Notes: generated from the sequence alone by a model not told the origin. A stretch of 35,870 bases of DNA from Sulfurovum sp. (GCA_013139765.1 WTAE01000068.1:1-35870), one strand, 5' to 3'. Positions 1 through 9,594 are shown, counted from the stretch's first letter. Made by a program: numbers and translations.

Positions 1-46
1 GACTTCTAAGCATCTTTTAGCTAAAATTCCACCCACTTCAAAATAA

Positions 47-123
47 GTCAAAGTAGCTCAGCTGGTTAGAGCGCTGGTCTCATAAGCCGGAGGTCGAGGG
101 TTCGAGTCCCTCTTTTGACACCA
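47..123 (+). tRNA. tRNA-Met (anticodon CAT), CCA encoded
   Basis: GTCAAAG acceptor pairs with TTTTGAC; D-arm AGCTCAGCTGGTTAGAGC; anticodon loop CTCATAA; T-arm GAGGGTTCGAGTCCCTC; followed by A-CCA. Confidence 0.97.
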
Positions 124-127
124 CTTA
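78..127 (+). repeat. 50-bp att direct repeat copy 1 (within intact tRNA)
   Basis: tctcataagccggaggtcgagggttcgagtccctcttttgacaccactta, identical in copies at 19245 and 34046. Confidence 0.95.
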
Positions 128-270
128 TCTTTGAAGTAACTTCCCTAATTTACTTACACTCGGAAGATTTTACCTAAAACTATATTACTACAATTTTGTA
201 CCCCTATGAAGTCGGAGGTCTACATTTTTGTCCCAAATTTGTCCCGATTTTTGTCCCCAAGTTAATTAGT
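128..270 (+). repeat. Left-end arm of element A
   Basis: ctttgaagtaacttccctaatttactta...gtcggaggtcta..tttttgtcccaaa.ttgtcccga shared with 19295-19420 and 34096-34225. Confidence 0.8.
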
Positions 271-449
271 ATTTTATATATAGCTTTTTACGCGACTAGA
301 ATGAGATTATAAAGCTTGTAAAGAGGTTATTTAAGGGTTTATATGCAAAACCTTATAAAAGCTACTATATGGACTATTATAAAGTTTTTTTAGGGAGTAT
401 GATAGAAAATAGTTAGCTCAATAGAAAAATTTTATTTCTAAAAAACTTT

Positions 450-1709
450 TTATTCATATAATAAGATATTTGTGATACGTTCCCAGTCAAAATTAAATCC
501 CTTTTCTGCGATGTACTGAACATCATCCCTACCCTTTGGTATGAATCCAAGCCAACCCCAAATAATCCTTTCATATTTTAAAAATTTAGTAGAATGGAAA
601 GAAGCATCTTCTTCTGCAGACCTGTTAGGATTTTCCCTAAATTGTCCACTTCTAATAAGAGTACTTCTTAAAGAAGTAATTGCATCATCAGTACTTGTAA
701 AATCTTTATTCCGAGTCAGCTTTTCGACTTCTATAATTAGTTCAAGATGCTTACCATTAATTAATAGTAATTTGGCAAAATAAAATTTGAACGTTTCACT
801 ATTTGGTCCATGGATCTTTCCATACTTATGCAGTTCATATCCATCCTCAGTCAAATTACAATGATCATCCCATAAATTCATTTGTATAAAGAAAGGAAAC
901 CAAGCCCGAAGTGTTTTGTCTGTTCTATTATCAGCTATACCAGGAGAACCTTTTTCTACAAGCTCTGCTAACGCATCTTCTTCTGTTTTTAATCCGTCAT
1001 CAACTGCTTTTTTAAGAGCATTTTTTATTTTATTCATATGTAATAAAAAACTACCATCGTGTTTCCTGATTTCTGTTGGTATGATATCTAATGTAGTTTG
1101 ATGAGCCGGAGGGAAATAATACTTATCTGTAAATACTTTTTTAACCTCCGCTTTTTTATCATGCATATTATTGGCTCCATATGCCACATCAAGTAAAAGC
1201 CATAATCCATGTAATGGTAAATCTGAATGTTTAGCCCAAAATCTTCCTTCACTTGTCGCTGATCCTTTTGATGTTATTTGAAGCTCAGGTGAAATGTCAA
1301 CCCGTATTTCTACATCTTTCGCTTCATCATCATTATATAAAATTAGGCCTATCGGTAAATTTCCATAAATATTATTTACAAAAACAGACTCCATAAAATC
1401 CCCAATTGCATATCCTTCTACATGAGATGGTGCAACTAAATATGCCAAGCTTGCATTTTCCAAATATACTAACGTCTGTCCTAATCCTGTTAGGATACCT
1501 CTTTTACTTTCTGTTGGTGGCTTAAATTCAAAAGCAACTCTTCGATTCTGACTAGGATCAAAGAGCATAGAATCTGGAGATGGAAAAGACTGTGAAGCAT
1601 TTGTTCTAAATACTTCAGGTGATATAAGGTCATTCGACCATATATCGTGTTTCCAATTATAAATGGCTCTATCTGTTGCATTCTTGCATAACATGTGATG
1701 GTTGTACAT
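450..1709 (-). CDS. Putative restriction endonuclease (PD-(D/E)XK-like) partner of the adjacent methyltransferases
   Basis: 419-aa ORF next to DNA MTase; RVAFEFKPPTESKRGILTGLGQTL resembles an ExK nuclease core. Confidence 0.55.
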   Translation of the reverse strand: MYNHHMLCKNATDRAIYNWKHDIWSNDLISPEVFRTNASQSFPSPDSMLFDPSQNRRVAFEFKPPTESKRGILTGLGQTLVYLENASLAYLVAPSHVEGYAIGDFMESVFVNNIYGNLPIGLILYNDDEAKDVEIRVDISPELQITSKGSATSEGRFWAKHSDLPLHGLWLLLDVAYGANNMHDKKAEVKKVFTDKYYFPPAHQTTLDIIPTEIRKHDGSFLLHMNKIKNALKKAVDDGLKTEEDALAELVEKGSPGIADNRTDKTLRAWFPFFIQMNLWDDHCNLTEDGYELHKYGKIHGPNSETFKFYFAKLLLINGKHLELIIEVEKLTRNKDFTSTDDAITSLRSTLIRSGQFRENPNRSAEEDASFHSTKFLKYERIIWGWLGFIPKGRDDVQYIAEKGFNFDWERITNILLYE

Positions 1710-1828
1710 TTATTCCCCTACAGGAGTTTTAATTTAACAGCTCTTAAAATTACAATTTTATCTACTGTATAAAGAGAAGTATACATCTTATTTGTAAAAA
1801 AAATGAATTTATTTGGAATGTACTTGCC

Positions 1829-1852
1829 AAAATGAGCTGAGGAGCTCATTTT
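1829..1852. terminator. Bidirectional intrinsic terminator
   Basis: AAAATGAGCT-gagg-AGCTCATTTT perfect 10-bp stem with flanking A/T tracts. Confidence 0.7.
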
Positions 1853-1907
1853 AATTGTAGGATGACTATATTTGTTACAATCTTCATAACATATGAAGAT
1901 TGTACAT

Positions 1908-4163
1908 TTATTCTTCCATGCTTAACATTGAATACTTAGCTAAATCTGTAATTGTATCTGGTGTCCAATTATTTGAAACTATACGTTTTAATCTTTCGGC
2001 AATTAACTGTGCTAGCATTGGAGGAAAAGCATTTCCGACCTGAAAACCTTGATGTATAATGGGTCCTATAAATTCATAGTTATCAGGAAATGTTTGAATT
2101 CTAGCAGCCTCACGTATAGTTAATGTCCTATTCAACCAAGGGTGTACAGGAAATGCATTATGCCCTGGTACCATTGTAGAACTTGGTTTGTCTCTATGTA
2201 ACCTCTTAAAAACATGACTAAAGTTCTTTATTGGTTTACCAGTTTTTATCCCTACCTTTAAATGATCTGGTAAATTATCAATATCAATTTTTTTGCCTTC
2301 TTCAATGTAAGAATATCTTTCTTTTATTATATGATTATGTTTTGGTGGAACATGATTCTTGTGCAATTCATATGTTTTTTCTTCGGCTAAATCAGTAATT
2401 ACTTCCCCAACTGTTCTGTATGGATATTGCCATTCTTTATTATTTTGGAAATACTTAGCTTTAGGGAATGGCAGTACATAGCCTTTTTTTGAAGCTATTA
2501 CTATCAAGCGTTTTCTAATTTGTGGAACACCATAATCTGCGGTATTCAATATCTTGTGCCTAATGTTTGTATAGCCTGCTTCTTTTGCGAGTGCATAAAT
2601 TCTATCTAAGTATATACCATCACCTAAAGTTGCTAATCCAGGGACATTTTCCATAATTACCCATTCTGGATTAAGTATTTTTGCATATTCCCAAAATTTA
2701 AAAACTAGGTCATTTCTTATATCTTCTGTAGGATCATAACCTTTCGTATTGATATATCTTCGTGAACCAAAAATGGAAAAACCTTGACAAGGTGGACCCC
2801 CTACTAAAACATCAATATTATGTTTAGAAAGTTTTTCCTTAATTGTATTTTTAGTTTCATCTAAAGATAAGTCAGCTTTTAATAAAGGAATATCTTTTAA
2901 ATTCTTTTTATGTGCTTCACAAGCATAATCGTCAATTTCCACCGATAAGAGTCCTTTATATCCAGCTTGCGTGAGACCCAGCGCAAATCCACCAGCACCC
3001 GAGAAAAAATCAACAAAAGTCATTTCTTTCTCATTAGATTTTTTCTTTGATTTTTTTTCAATAGCTTTATATCCTTGATCTCGCAAACAAATTAAATCTT
3101 CAGACCCTAAGTCTGTAGAAGTATTTTCTTCTAAATGACTAGTTATACTTTGGGCTAATTTTGCGGCTAACAGTGGAGCTACTGCATTACCAACTAACTT
3201 ACATTGATTTGCACGTGTACCAGTAAAAATGTGAAAGTCAGGAAAGCTCTGAAGCCTTGCTGCTTCCCTTGGTGTTAAACTCCTATTTAGTGTTGGATGT
3301 ATAGGGAAAGCATTGTTTCCTGGTACCATTGTAGTACTCGGCTTCATTCTATGTAATCGCTGATAAGTATTACCAAAATTTTTTCTACGAATTTCAGGAG
3401 GTAATTTTTCTGGCGCAGGTAATTTTTCTCCTTCAGGAATATATTCATACCTTCTGATAACTATATCAGTATGATTTAAAGGTGTATGATTGTCAAACTT
3501 ATCATAATTATCAAGTAAATCCATAATGGCATCACCGACATTTTGTTTGCTTGATAAATTACCTACATTTAAAGATGATGGACTTGGAAAATGATACGAT
3601 CCACTCATTCTGGTCGCAAATACAAAAACTCGTTTTCTAATTTGAGGAACTCCGTATTGAGAAGAATCTATAATTTTTGAATATACATCGTATCCAAGAA
3701 GAGATAATTTATTACAGAGTTTATTATAAAAAACTCCTCCATACATATTTTTAAATCCCGCAACGTTTTCCATCAAAACACATTTTGGTTTAACCCATTC
3801 AATGATTCTCAAATAACTTTCAAATAAAAAGTTTCTAGGGTCACAAGATGATTTATCTCCCATATTGCTAAAACCTTGACATGGTGGTCCACCAATGATT
3901 ACATCTATATTCTGTTCGCCTATTATGTCAAATATTTGTTTTCGTTGTATAGTTGATATGTCTTGACAAATAAAAGGTATATTTGGGTGATTTAAATTAT
4001 GTGAGTTTTTTGCTTCTGGCTCAATATCATTAGCAAGCAACAAATTATAACCTGCCTCTAAAAATCCAAGGCTCATTCCTCCACCACCATTAAAGAAAGA
4101 AATAGCGTTAAGCTTTTTATTGTGGTCTTTATCTTTTATTATTTGTTCTGGCTGATCAATCAT
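1908..4163 (-). CDS. Fused double DNA (cytosine-5) methyltransferase
   Basis: Two full motif sets: FFNGGGGMSLGF/GGPPCQGFSNMG/MENVAG/QIRKR and FFSGAGGFALGL/GGPPCQGFSIFG/MENVPG/QIRKR. Confidence 0.95.
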   Translation of the reverse strand: MIDQPEQIIKDKDHNKKLNAISFFNGGGGMSLGFLEAGYNLLLANDIEPEAKNSHNLNHPNIPFICQDISTIQRKQIFDIIGEQNIDVIIGGPPCQGFSNMGDKSSCDPRNFLFESYLRIIEWVKPKCVLMENVAGFKNMYGGVFYNKLCNKLSLLGYDVYSKIIDSSQYGVPQIRKRVFVFATRMSGSYHFPSPSSLNVGNLSSKQNVGDAIMDLLDNYDKFDNHTPLNHTDIVIRRYEYIPEGEKLPAPEKLPPEIRRKNFGNTYQRLHRMKPSTTMVPGNNAFPIHPTLNRSLTPREAARLQSFPDFHIFTGTRANQCKLVGNAVAPLLAAKLAQSITSHLEENTSTDLGSEDLICLRDQGYKAIEKKSKKKSNEKEMTFVDFFSGAGGFALGLTQAGYKGLLSVEIDDYACEAHKKNLKDIPLLKADLSLDETKNTIKEKLSKHNIDVLVGGPPCQGFSIFGSRRYINTKGYDPTEDIRNDLVFKFWEYAKILNPEWVIMENVPGLATLGDGIYLDRIYALAKEAGYTNIRHKILNTADYGVPQIRKRLIVIASKKGYVLPFPKAKYFQNNKEWQYPYRTVGEVITDLAEEKTYELHKNHVPPKHNHIIKERYSYIEEGKKIDIDNLPDHLKVGIKTGKPIKNFSHVFKRLHRDKPSSTMVPGHNAFPVHPWLNRTLTIREAARIQTFPDNYEFIGPIIHQGFQVGNAFPPMLAQLIAERLKRIVSNNWTPDTITDLAKYSMLSMEE

Positions 4164-4444
4164 AGCTCTAAAACTCCTTGTTTGTCGCCACCAAACTTTC
4201 CTTTAATGCGACATTTTTGATGATGTATACTAAGTTCTTCCAAAGGGCCTTTAAAATCAATACCATGCATACTCATTTCTGCCATTAATGTTGCAATAAC
4301 AGATAAATGTTTTGGGACATCATATTCTTTATCTTTGCATGCTAAATTGGTTATTGATTTTGGGTTAGCCTTAATTAGGTAGGCAAACTCGTTTATCGAT
4401 AATCCTGATTTGTTGAGGTAATTTTTAAATTCATTATATTTCAT
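4160..4444 (-). CDS. XRE-like HTH protein, putative R-M controller
   Basis: Start re-placed at MKYNEFKNYLNKSGLSINEFAYLIKANPKSITNL; ATGA overlap with the MTase start. Confidence 0.65.
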   Translation of the reverse strand: MKYNEFKNYLNKSGLSINEFAYLIKANPKSITNLACKDKEYDVPKHLSVIATLMAEMSMHGIDFKGPLEELSIHHQKCRIKGKFGGDKQGVLEL

Positions 4445-4472
4445 AAATATATTATAGCATAAATATTTCACT

Positions 4473-4531
4473 ATACACATATAAATATGTATTAAACACA
4501 TAAAAGTATGTGTTTAATGAATTCATTAAAC
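4473..4531. promoter_or_regulatory. Nested palindromic operators upstream of the controller/MTase operon
   Basis: ATTAAACACATA-AAAG-TATGTGTTTAAT (4491-4518), GTTTAATGAATTCATTAAAC (4512-4531), imperfect ATACACATATAAATATGTAT (4473-4492). Confidence 0.65.
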
Positions 4532-4802
4532 TTGACTTCTCCTACTTGTAGAGATTCTCATAAAAATAAATCAATTAACATTTCTTTCTTTTTCTTTTCA
4601 TCATGATCACATTGTAGAGAAGTCGATGTGGCTAAAGATATAAAGGAGTATTCTTTGACCTTTGGGAAGATAATAAAAATTACTTTTTATTTTGCTAAGT
4701 AACCCTATAAAATATATAACTTTATAAGGTTTTCTCCTATACCCATTTTCCTATCTTTTTTCAACAATATGACCCAATTTCTGACCCTCTATATTCCAAA
4801 AA

Positions 4803-4869
4803 TAGTCACAAAGTCTCTCTATATAGGACTTTGTGACTAGTTAACCTACAATTCATATAGCCGGAGGTT
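4803..4869 (+). promoter_or_regulatory. Hairpin plus att-like motif, left boundary of element A core
   Basis: TAGTCACAAAGTC...GACTTTGTGACTA then CAATTCATATAGCCGGAGGTT; same layout at 22157-22224. Confidence 0.55.
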
Positions 4870-4985
4870 TGAGTTTCAACTATAATAATTTAACTATCAA
4901 GATGGAAATTAGTGAAACTATAGGGGTCACTTCTAACTTATTCTAGGCATAATAAGATTTTTAAATATATTAACTAGGAAGTAGA

Positions 4986-6005
4986 ATGAAAAAAATGTTT
5001 ATGATGTTGATAATGATAGGGAGTTTATTATTGAGTGAAAGTTTCGCTAGTGAACAACCACTCAATAATGAGTTTGATATTGATCTTAGTGATGGTATTT
5101 TTCAAGGTTGGGTACGCTCTAGTATATTGAAAGAAGAAAGACTAGCCATGGGGTTTAACCTTAGAGTGAATGGTGTGAATAAATCGGATGATATAAAACA
5201 TTTTGGTGTTACTATATCATTTCCCGGAGTCAATAATCTTAGAGCTAGCATCGGTAAAGTATACCCTTCGGGGAGTAAACTCTGGAGTGGTGTCAATAAA
5301 AAAAATATTATTTCAAAAGATGCCGTGGTTGAGTTCTGGGATGTATGGAACGAGCCTGACCATTATCCTATTGATCATGTTGTTGCACATACATTAGACA
5401 TTGACCTTCCAACGTCAGCTAAAGAATTTGATACATTAAATGTTAAGATTAGGGCGATTATCCTTCTTAAAAATGGGAAGACGATTCATTTTCCTCCATT
5501 GAAAAATAGAAATAATACTGATCAGCAAGCCTATCCAGTTGTTAATTTAAATGTTAAAGTAAAGAATAGTAATATATCTCAATCTTCAAAGGGAGAGGAC
5601 TATGAAGAAGTGAATAATCAACAAGAAATTACTTCTAGAAATAATATATCCAATGTAGAAACGGTAAAAGCGGAAGACTTAGTAGCCTTTCCTAATGATT
5701 ATGCTAAAAAGATTATTAATGTTGTGTGTCGTATACCTAGCGATGTAATTATCACTTATAAGGATTCAATTAAGGGTTATGATATAAATCTAAATTGCAA
5801 TAATGGAAGCTCATCATCCTTTGGAAGCTCAATGAATCTTGCAATGAATCTTGACACTGTTACCTCAAAAGATGCAGCGAAGTTCATTAGAAATAATGAG
5901 GGTAAGAAGTGTATAGTTAAAGGGGAATTTAGATCCAAAGATGAATCAGGTAGTGCTTTATATACACATACGTTATTTATGAATGAAGTACATATAGTTG
6001 AGTAA
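4986..6005 (+). CDS. Secreted/periplasmic hypothetical protein
   Basis: 339 aa with signal peptide MKKMFMMLIMIGSLLLSESFAS; RBS-like aggaag upstream. Confidence 0.7.
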   Translation: MKKMFMMLIMIGSLLLSESFASEQPLNNEFDIDLSDGIFQGWVRSSILKEERLAMGFNLRVNGVNKSDDIKHFGVTISFPGVNNLRASIGKVYPSGSKLWSGVNKKNIISKDAVVEFWDVWNEPDHYPIDHVVAHTLDIDLPTSAKEFDTLNVKIRAIILLKNGKTIHFPPLKNRNNTDQQAYPVVNLNVKVKNSNISQSSKGEDYEEVNNQQEITSRNNISNVETVKAEDLVAFPNDYAKKIINVVCRIPSDVIITYKDSIKGYDINLNCNNGSSSSFGSSMNLAMNLDTVTSKDAAKFIRNNEGKKCIVKGEFRSKDESGSALYTHTLFMNEVHIVE

Positions 6006-6173
6006 GAGATACGACATATACTTTTATATAGTCTAACTTAGTTAAGAAAGTATCATCCTTCCTCATCTTTTATATTAATTAACAAAGAATATTTTTCTTA
6101 ACTTCATGACCCGTTTAGCCCATCTTACGGGTTCAATGGGTTATGTATCAAGAGAAAAGTATTTACTCAAAGA

Positions 6174-6785
6174 TCAGGAAAAGAATCTTTCTTTTTTGTG
6201 GCTCGTAACTATTATAGTATTATCTTGCATACTGATCTTGACATCATAATTGATAGTGGGTGATTTACCCCTAAGAGCTCTCCCGATAGTGGTATTGCCC
6301 ACATTATACAATTTTGATGTAATACGATGGCTACATCCTTTTTTAATGGCATTTTCTATATTACTCCAGAGGTCAGCTCTATCCTCTAAATATAGACGCT
6401 TAAATGAGGTTAATGTAAATGTTTTGGATTGATTAAAGTAGGATTTAATACTCTTATCTATGAGCTCTCGTGAAAAGTGTGTAATAGTATGAATATCTTT
6501 TTGACTCTCTCCTTCTAGAAGAAGGTTGATTATATGTTTTGTAATCATTTCTCCTACTGTTAGTTTAGAATATTGAATATAGTGATATTTTATTCCATTC
6601 CCTCTCTTTTCTCTATACGTGTCTCGGTTAAAATATTTATTGCAATCTCCACTTATACATTGGTATGAATACTTTTCTTCTACATCACTTTCATCAGCTA
6701 GCATTACATTTTTAAAGACACGTTTACAATAAGGACAGTAGTAAGCTGCATCTTTTATTGGTTTTGGCACATTAATGATTGGCAT
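6174..6785 (-). CDS. Zn-ribbon/HTH DNA-binding protein (element chassis gene)
   Basis: YYCPYCKRVF...YQCISGDCNKYFNR and two HTH-like segments; homologous to 22208-23128. Confidence 0.7.
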   Translation of the reverse strand: MPIINVPKPIKDAAYYCPYCKRVFKNVMLADESDVEEKYSYQCISGDCNKYFNRDTYREKRGNGIKYHYIQYSKLTVGEMITKHIINLLLEGESQKDIHTITHFSRELIDKSIKSYFNQSKTFTLTSFKRLYLEDRADLWSNIENAIKKGCSHRITSKLYNVGNTTIGRALRGKSPTINYDVKISMQDNTIIVTSHKKERFFS

Positions 6786-6827
6786 AAATCTCCCTTTTCA
6801 TTAATTCTAGCAAAATAATACTTTATA

Positions 6828-6895
6828 GGCATACATATCGTTCCTCACCTTGCTAGATTTTAGGTGCTGTCATAGAGAGTAACGATATGTATGCC
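6828..6895. repeat. Long inverted repeat, possible operator/origin, element A
   Basis: GGCATACATATCGTT (6828-6842) / AACGATATGTATGCC (6881-6895), nested CACCT/AGGTG. Confidence 0.8.
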
Positions 6896-7044
6896 ATTAC
6901 AAGAAGAACCCGAAAGAACGTACTATTGATGAGTTTGATTTGTTGGTAGTGAGATGATTATAATGGCATATATCTTTCGAAAGAGGGCATTTTGAAGAGT
7001 AATTACCTTCATTCAAATTAATTTAAATAAAAAGAGGTACAAAA

Positions 7045-7974
7045 ATGTATTTATCTATTTCATCAGACAACAGTGAGAGATCTGTTAATTTTAACATTCA
7101 AGAGTTGAAGTTCAATGAACTTCCAAATTTTACAAGGTATTTACATTATAGCAATATCAAATTTAAAGATGGCTATAGAAAAGGAGAAAATTTTCAGGGA
7201 GTAAGTGTTCTTATATTAGATATAGATGATGGGTACAGTATAGAGGAGATGAAGAAAAAACTTGTAGGCTATAAGGCACTTATAGTTACCACCAAATCGC
7301 ATCAAACCAATGAAAAGAATGGTAAGGCGATTACAGCATGTGATCGATATAGGTTATTTTTACCGTTAGAAGTACCAATTACTGAATCTGATAGATACAA
7401 AACTATTGTGTCAGCTCTCATAGAAGAATTCCAAGCAGATAAGGCATGTAAAGATTTGGCTAGATTTTATTATTGTAACCCTAAGCAGGAGGTTCATTTT
7501 ATTGAAGGTGAAAAGTATTGGGATATATCCCAATATAAGAAAGAAGTGAAGTCACTGAAAAAGGATACAGTGAAAAAAATAAACAAAGAGACACTTATCA
7601 GAGATGAAGATGGTAATGAGATGAGTGCAAAAGACTGGTTCACTTTATTAGAAGCGGATAGTGTGATGGTACATTGTCCACTTTCACCGAAGTCTCATAA
7701 GAATAATGATGCAAATCCAAGCTGTAGTATGAAAAGAAAAAATGACTACTTAAACATGAATTGTTTTGGTTGCAGTAGCACTCAATCATTGTATTTAGGT
7801 GAAAAGACACATAGTAAAGAGAAGAAGAAAAAGTTTATTTACACTGTTCCAGATATTAATAAAGAGAATGTACTGAAAGAGTTATCACAGGGCATGAATA
7901 CAATGGCAGAAATAGTTTTTGAGCTAGTTAGATTACTGCCAGCATTGGAAAAGAAGGAAAAGGAAGATGATTAA
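7045..7974 (+). CDS. AEP/PrimPol-like primase with Zn-binding region
   Basis: VLILDIDDG (DxD), VTTKSHQT (SxH), ARFYYCNP; C-terminal CPLSPKSHKNNDANPSC..MNCFGC. Confidence 0.7.
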   Translation: MYLSISSDNSERSVNFNIQELKFNELPNFTRYLHYSNIKFKDGYRKGENFQGVSVLILDIDDGYSIEEMKKKLVGYKALIVTTKSHQTNEKNGKAITACDRYRLFLPLEVPITESDRYKTIVSALIEEFQADKACKDLARFYYCNPKQEVHFIEGEKYWDISQYKKEVKSLKKDTVKKINKETLIRDEDGNEMSAKDWFTLLEADSVMVHCPLSPKSHKNNDANPSCSMKRKNDYLNMNCFGCSSTQSLYLGEKTHSKEKKKKFIYTVPDINKENVLKELSQGMNTMAEIVFELVRLLPALEKKEKEDD

Positions 7975-8173
7975 AAAACTTATAAGAGATATATCAGAAA
8001 ATGGAAGGTTACCTATGAGTGTTTTTGAAAATATATTATATGTGTCATATGACGGAGTATGGCATGCAATAGGTGAAGAGCAATATGAATACTTCTATAC
8101 TTTGAAGTCCATTATAGAAGAGTCAATAGAAGACTTAAATAGATTAACAATGAAGGTGACAAACAATGATTGA
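7967..8173 (+). CDS. Small protein paralogous to the N-terminus of the downstream helicase
   Basis: IKKLIRDISENGRLPMSVFENILYVSYDGVWHAI aligns with IEETIQNILDNGALTLATYENTIHLYYEGVWHSF. Confidence 0.65.
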   Translation: MIKKLIRDISENGRLPMSVFENILYVSYDGVWHAIGEEQYEYFYTLKSIIEESIEDLNRLTMKVTNND

Positions 8174-9491
8174 AGAAACAATTCAAAATATATTAGACAA
8201 TGGCGCATTAACTCTGGCAACGTATGAAAACACTATTCACCTCTACTATGAGGGCGTATGGCATTCCTTTGATACACAAGAGCAAGAACGTTTAGCACTC
8301 GTTAAACCTTTAGTAAAAATGTCCATAGGGACTAGACCTAGAGCAAAGGAGATTGATGCAGTTCATGTAGAGTTAAAGACAGAATTCTTTCCCTTAGAGA
8401 GTTATGTGGAAAAGGAGAAGATTTATATTAATGCAAAAAAGCATCTCTTGGTTGTAAGTAAGGAGGGTAGTATTAAAAAATTACCTCATAGCAAAGAGTT
8501 AGGCTTTCGTTGGAAACTTGAGAATGATTATAATGAAGAGGCAACATGCCCATTATTTGATAAATATTTAGGAGAGGTAATTGGAGAGGAAGAAGCAATA
8601 AAAGTTTTACAAGAGTATTTGGGATATGTATTTTTGCCACACTCTCATTTGAACATAGAAAAAGCTCTATGGCTAGTAGGTTCAGGCTCCAATGGTAAGA
8701 GTGTCTTAACTGCACTATTAAAGTACCTCTTTGGGGAGCAGAATATATCGTACCTAAACTTACCAGAATTGAACGACAATGAAAAAAGAGGCATGCTTAA
8801 GGGAAAGATATTAAACATCACTCAAGATGCATCTAATCGTGTAGATCCAAGTAGTTATAAAACTATAGTCTCAGGTGAGAGATTGATCTTTAGAGAATTA
8901 TATAAAGGCTCTAGTGTGCTAAAGAGTGTGCCTAAACTTATAATAGCCACAAATGAACTCCCAAGGGTAGTTTCAGGTGTAGATGCCTTTATGAGACGTG
9001 TAATTCTCATACCATTTAACAAGGTGATTGCAGAAGAGGATAGAGACTTGGAATTAGGTGAAAAGCTAAAAGGTGAAATTGAGGGTATTTTTAACTTTGC
9101 CATTAAAGGTTTACAAAGACTCTTGAAACAAAAACATTTTACACAATCGGCAATGATTGAAAAAGCAATTTTAGAATATAAGGGTGAGTTAGATGTTCTA
9201 GGTGATTTCTTGCAGGACAATGCTATGGATAAGTTACAGGACAAGGCTTCAGCGTTTATCACACAAAATGAACTCTTTAAGAGAGTATCTGAATGGTGTA
9301 AAAGCAATGATCGTAAAAACTCTTATAGCAGTCCTAGAAAGCTAAGAGACAAATTGATCTCTGACTATGGGTTTAGTGCTTACAAGAATAATACGGTGTA
9401 TGGGATTAAAGCTAAATGGAAAGGTTTGAGTATCACTCCTGTCAATAATATTGCACCACCTAGCCCATATGAAGAGAGTAGCATTAACTGA
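8166..9491 (+). CDS. SF3 (D5/P4-type) helicase
   Basis: ALWLVGSGSNGKSVLTALL Walker A; KILNITQDAS; PKLIIATNELPRVVSGVDAFMRRVILIPF. Confidence 0.88.
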   Translation: MIEETIQNILDNGALTLATYENTIHLYYEGVWHSFDTQEQERLALVKPLVKMSIGTRPRAKEIDAVHVELKTEFFPLESYVEKEKIYINAKKHLLVVSKEGSIKKLPHSKELGFRWKLENDYNEEATCPLFDKYLGEVIGEEEAIKVLQEYLGYVFLPHSHLNIEKALWLVGSGSNGKSVLTALLKYLFGEQNISYLNLPELNDNEKRGMLKGKILNITQDASNRVDPSSYKTIVSGERLIFRELYKGSSVLKSVPKLIIATNELPRVVSGVDAFMRRVILIPFNKVIAEEDRDLELGEKLKGEIEGIFNFAIKGLQRLLKQKHFTQSAMIEKAILEYKGELDVLGDFLQDNAMDKLQDKASAFITQNELFKRVSEWCKSNDRKNSYSSPRKLRDKLISDYGFSAYKNNTVYGIKAKWKGLSITPVNNIAPPSPYEESSIN

Positions 9492-9501
9492 CACCTTAAA
9501 A

Positions 9502-9539
9502 GGGCTGAGGAGGGAGCTAGTCCTTAGCCCACCTTTTTT
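9502..9539 (+). terminator. Intrinsic terminator after helicase
   Basis: GGGCTGAGGA...TCCTTAGCCC then TTTTTT. Confidence 0.75.
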
Positions 9540-9594
9540 AATTGTTAATTCTAAAACTATAAATTTATATTATAAAATTGAAAGGAGGCATAAC

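Noticed and set aside
1104-1113. GCCGGAGGGA as another att-like motif
   Set aside because: Lies in the nuclease coding region and mismatches the TY end of GYCGGAGGTY; likely coincidence.
541-1681. Small ORFs inside the putative nuclease gene
   Set aside because: Antisense or alternate-frame to a much longer coherent ORF, no RBS or family signal.
6174-6785. IS1-like transposase
   Set aside because: InsA-like Zn ribbon and HTH but no DDE catalytic ORF or IS ends; better read as a DNA-binding chassis protein.
9451-9594. N-terminal extension of integrase A from the ORF track
   Set aside because: Crosses the helicase 3' end and a terminator; RBS and homology to integrase B place the start at 9595.
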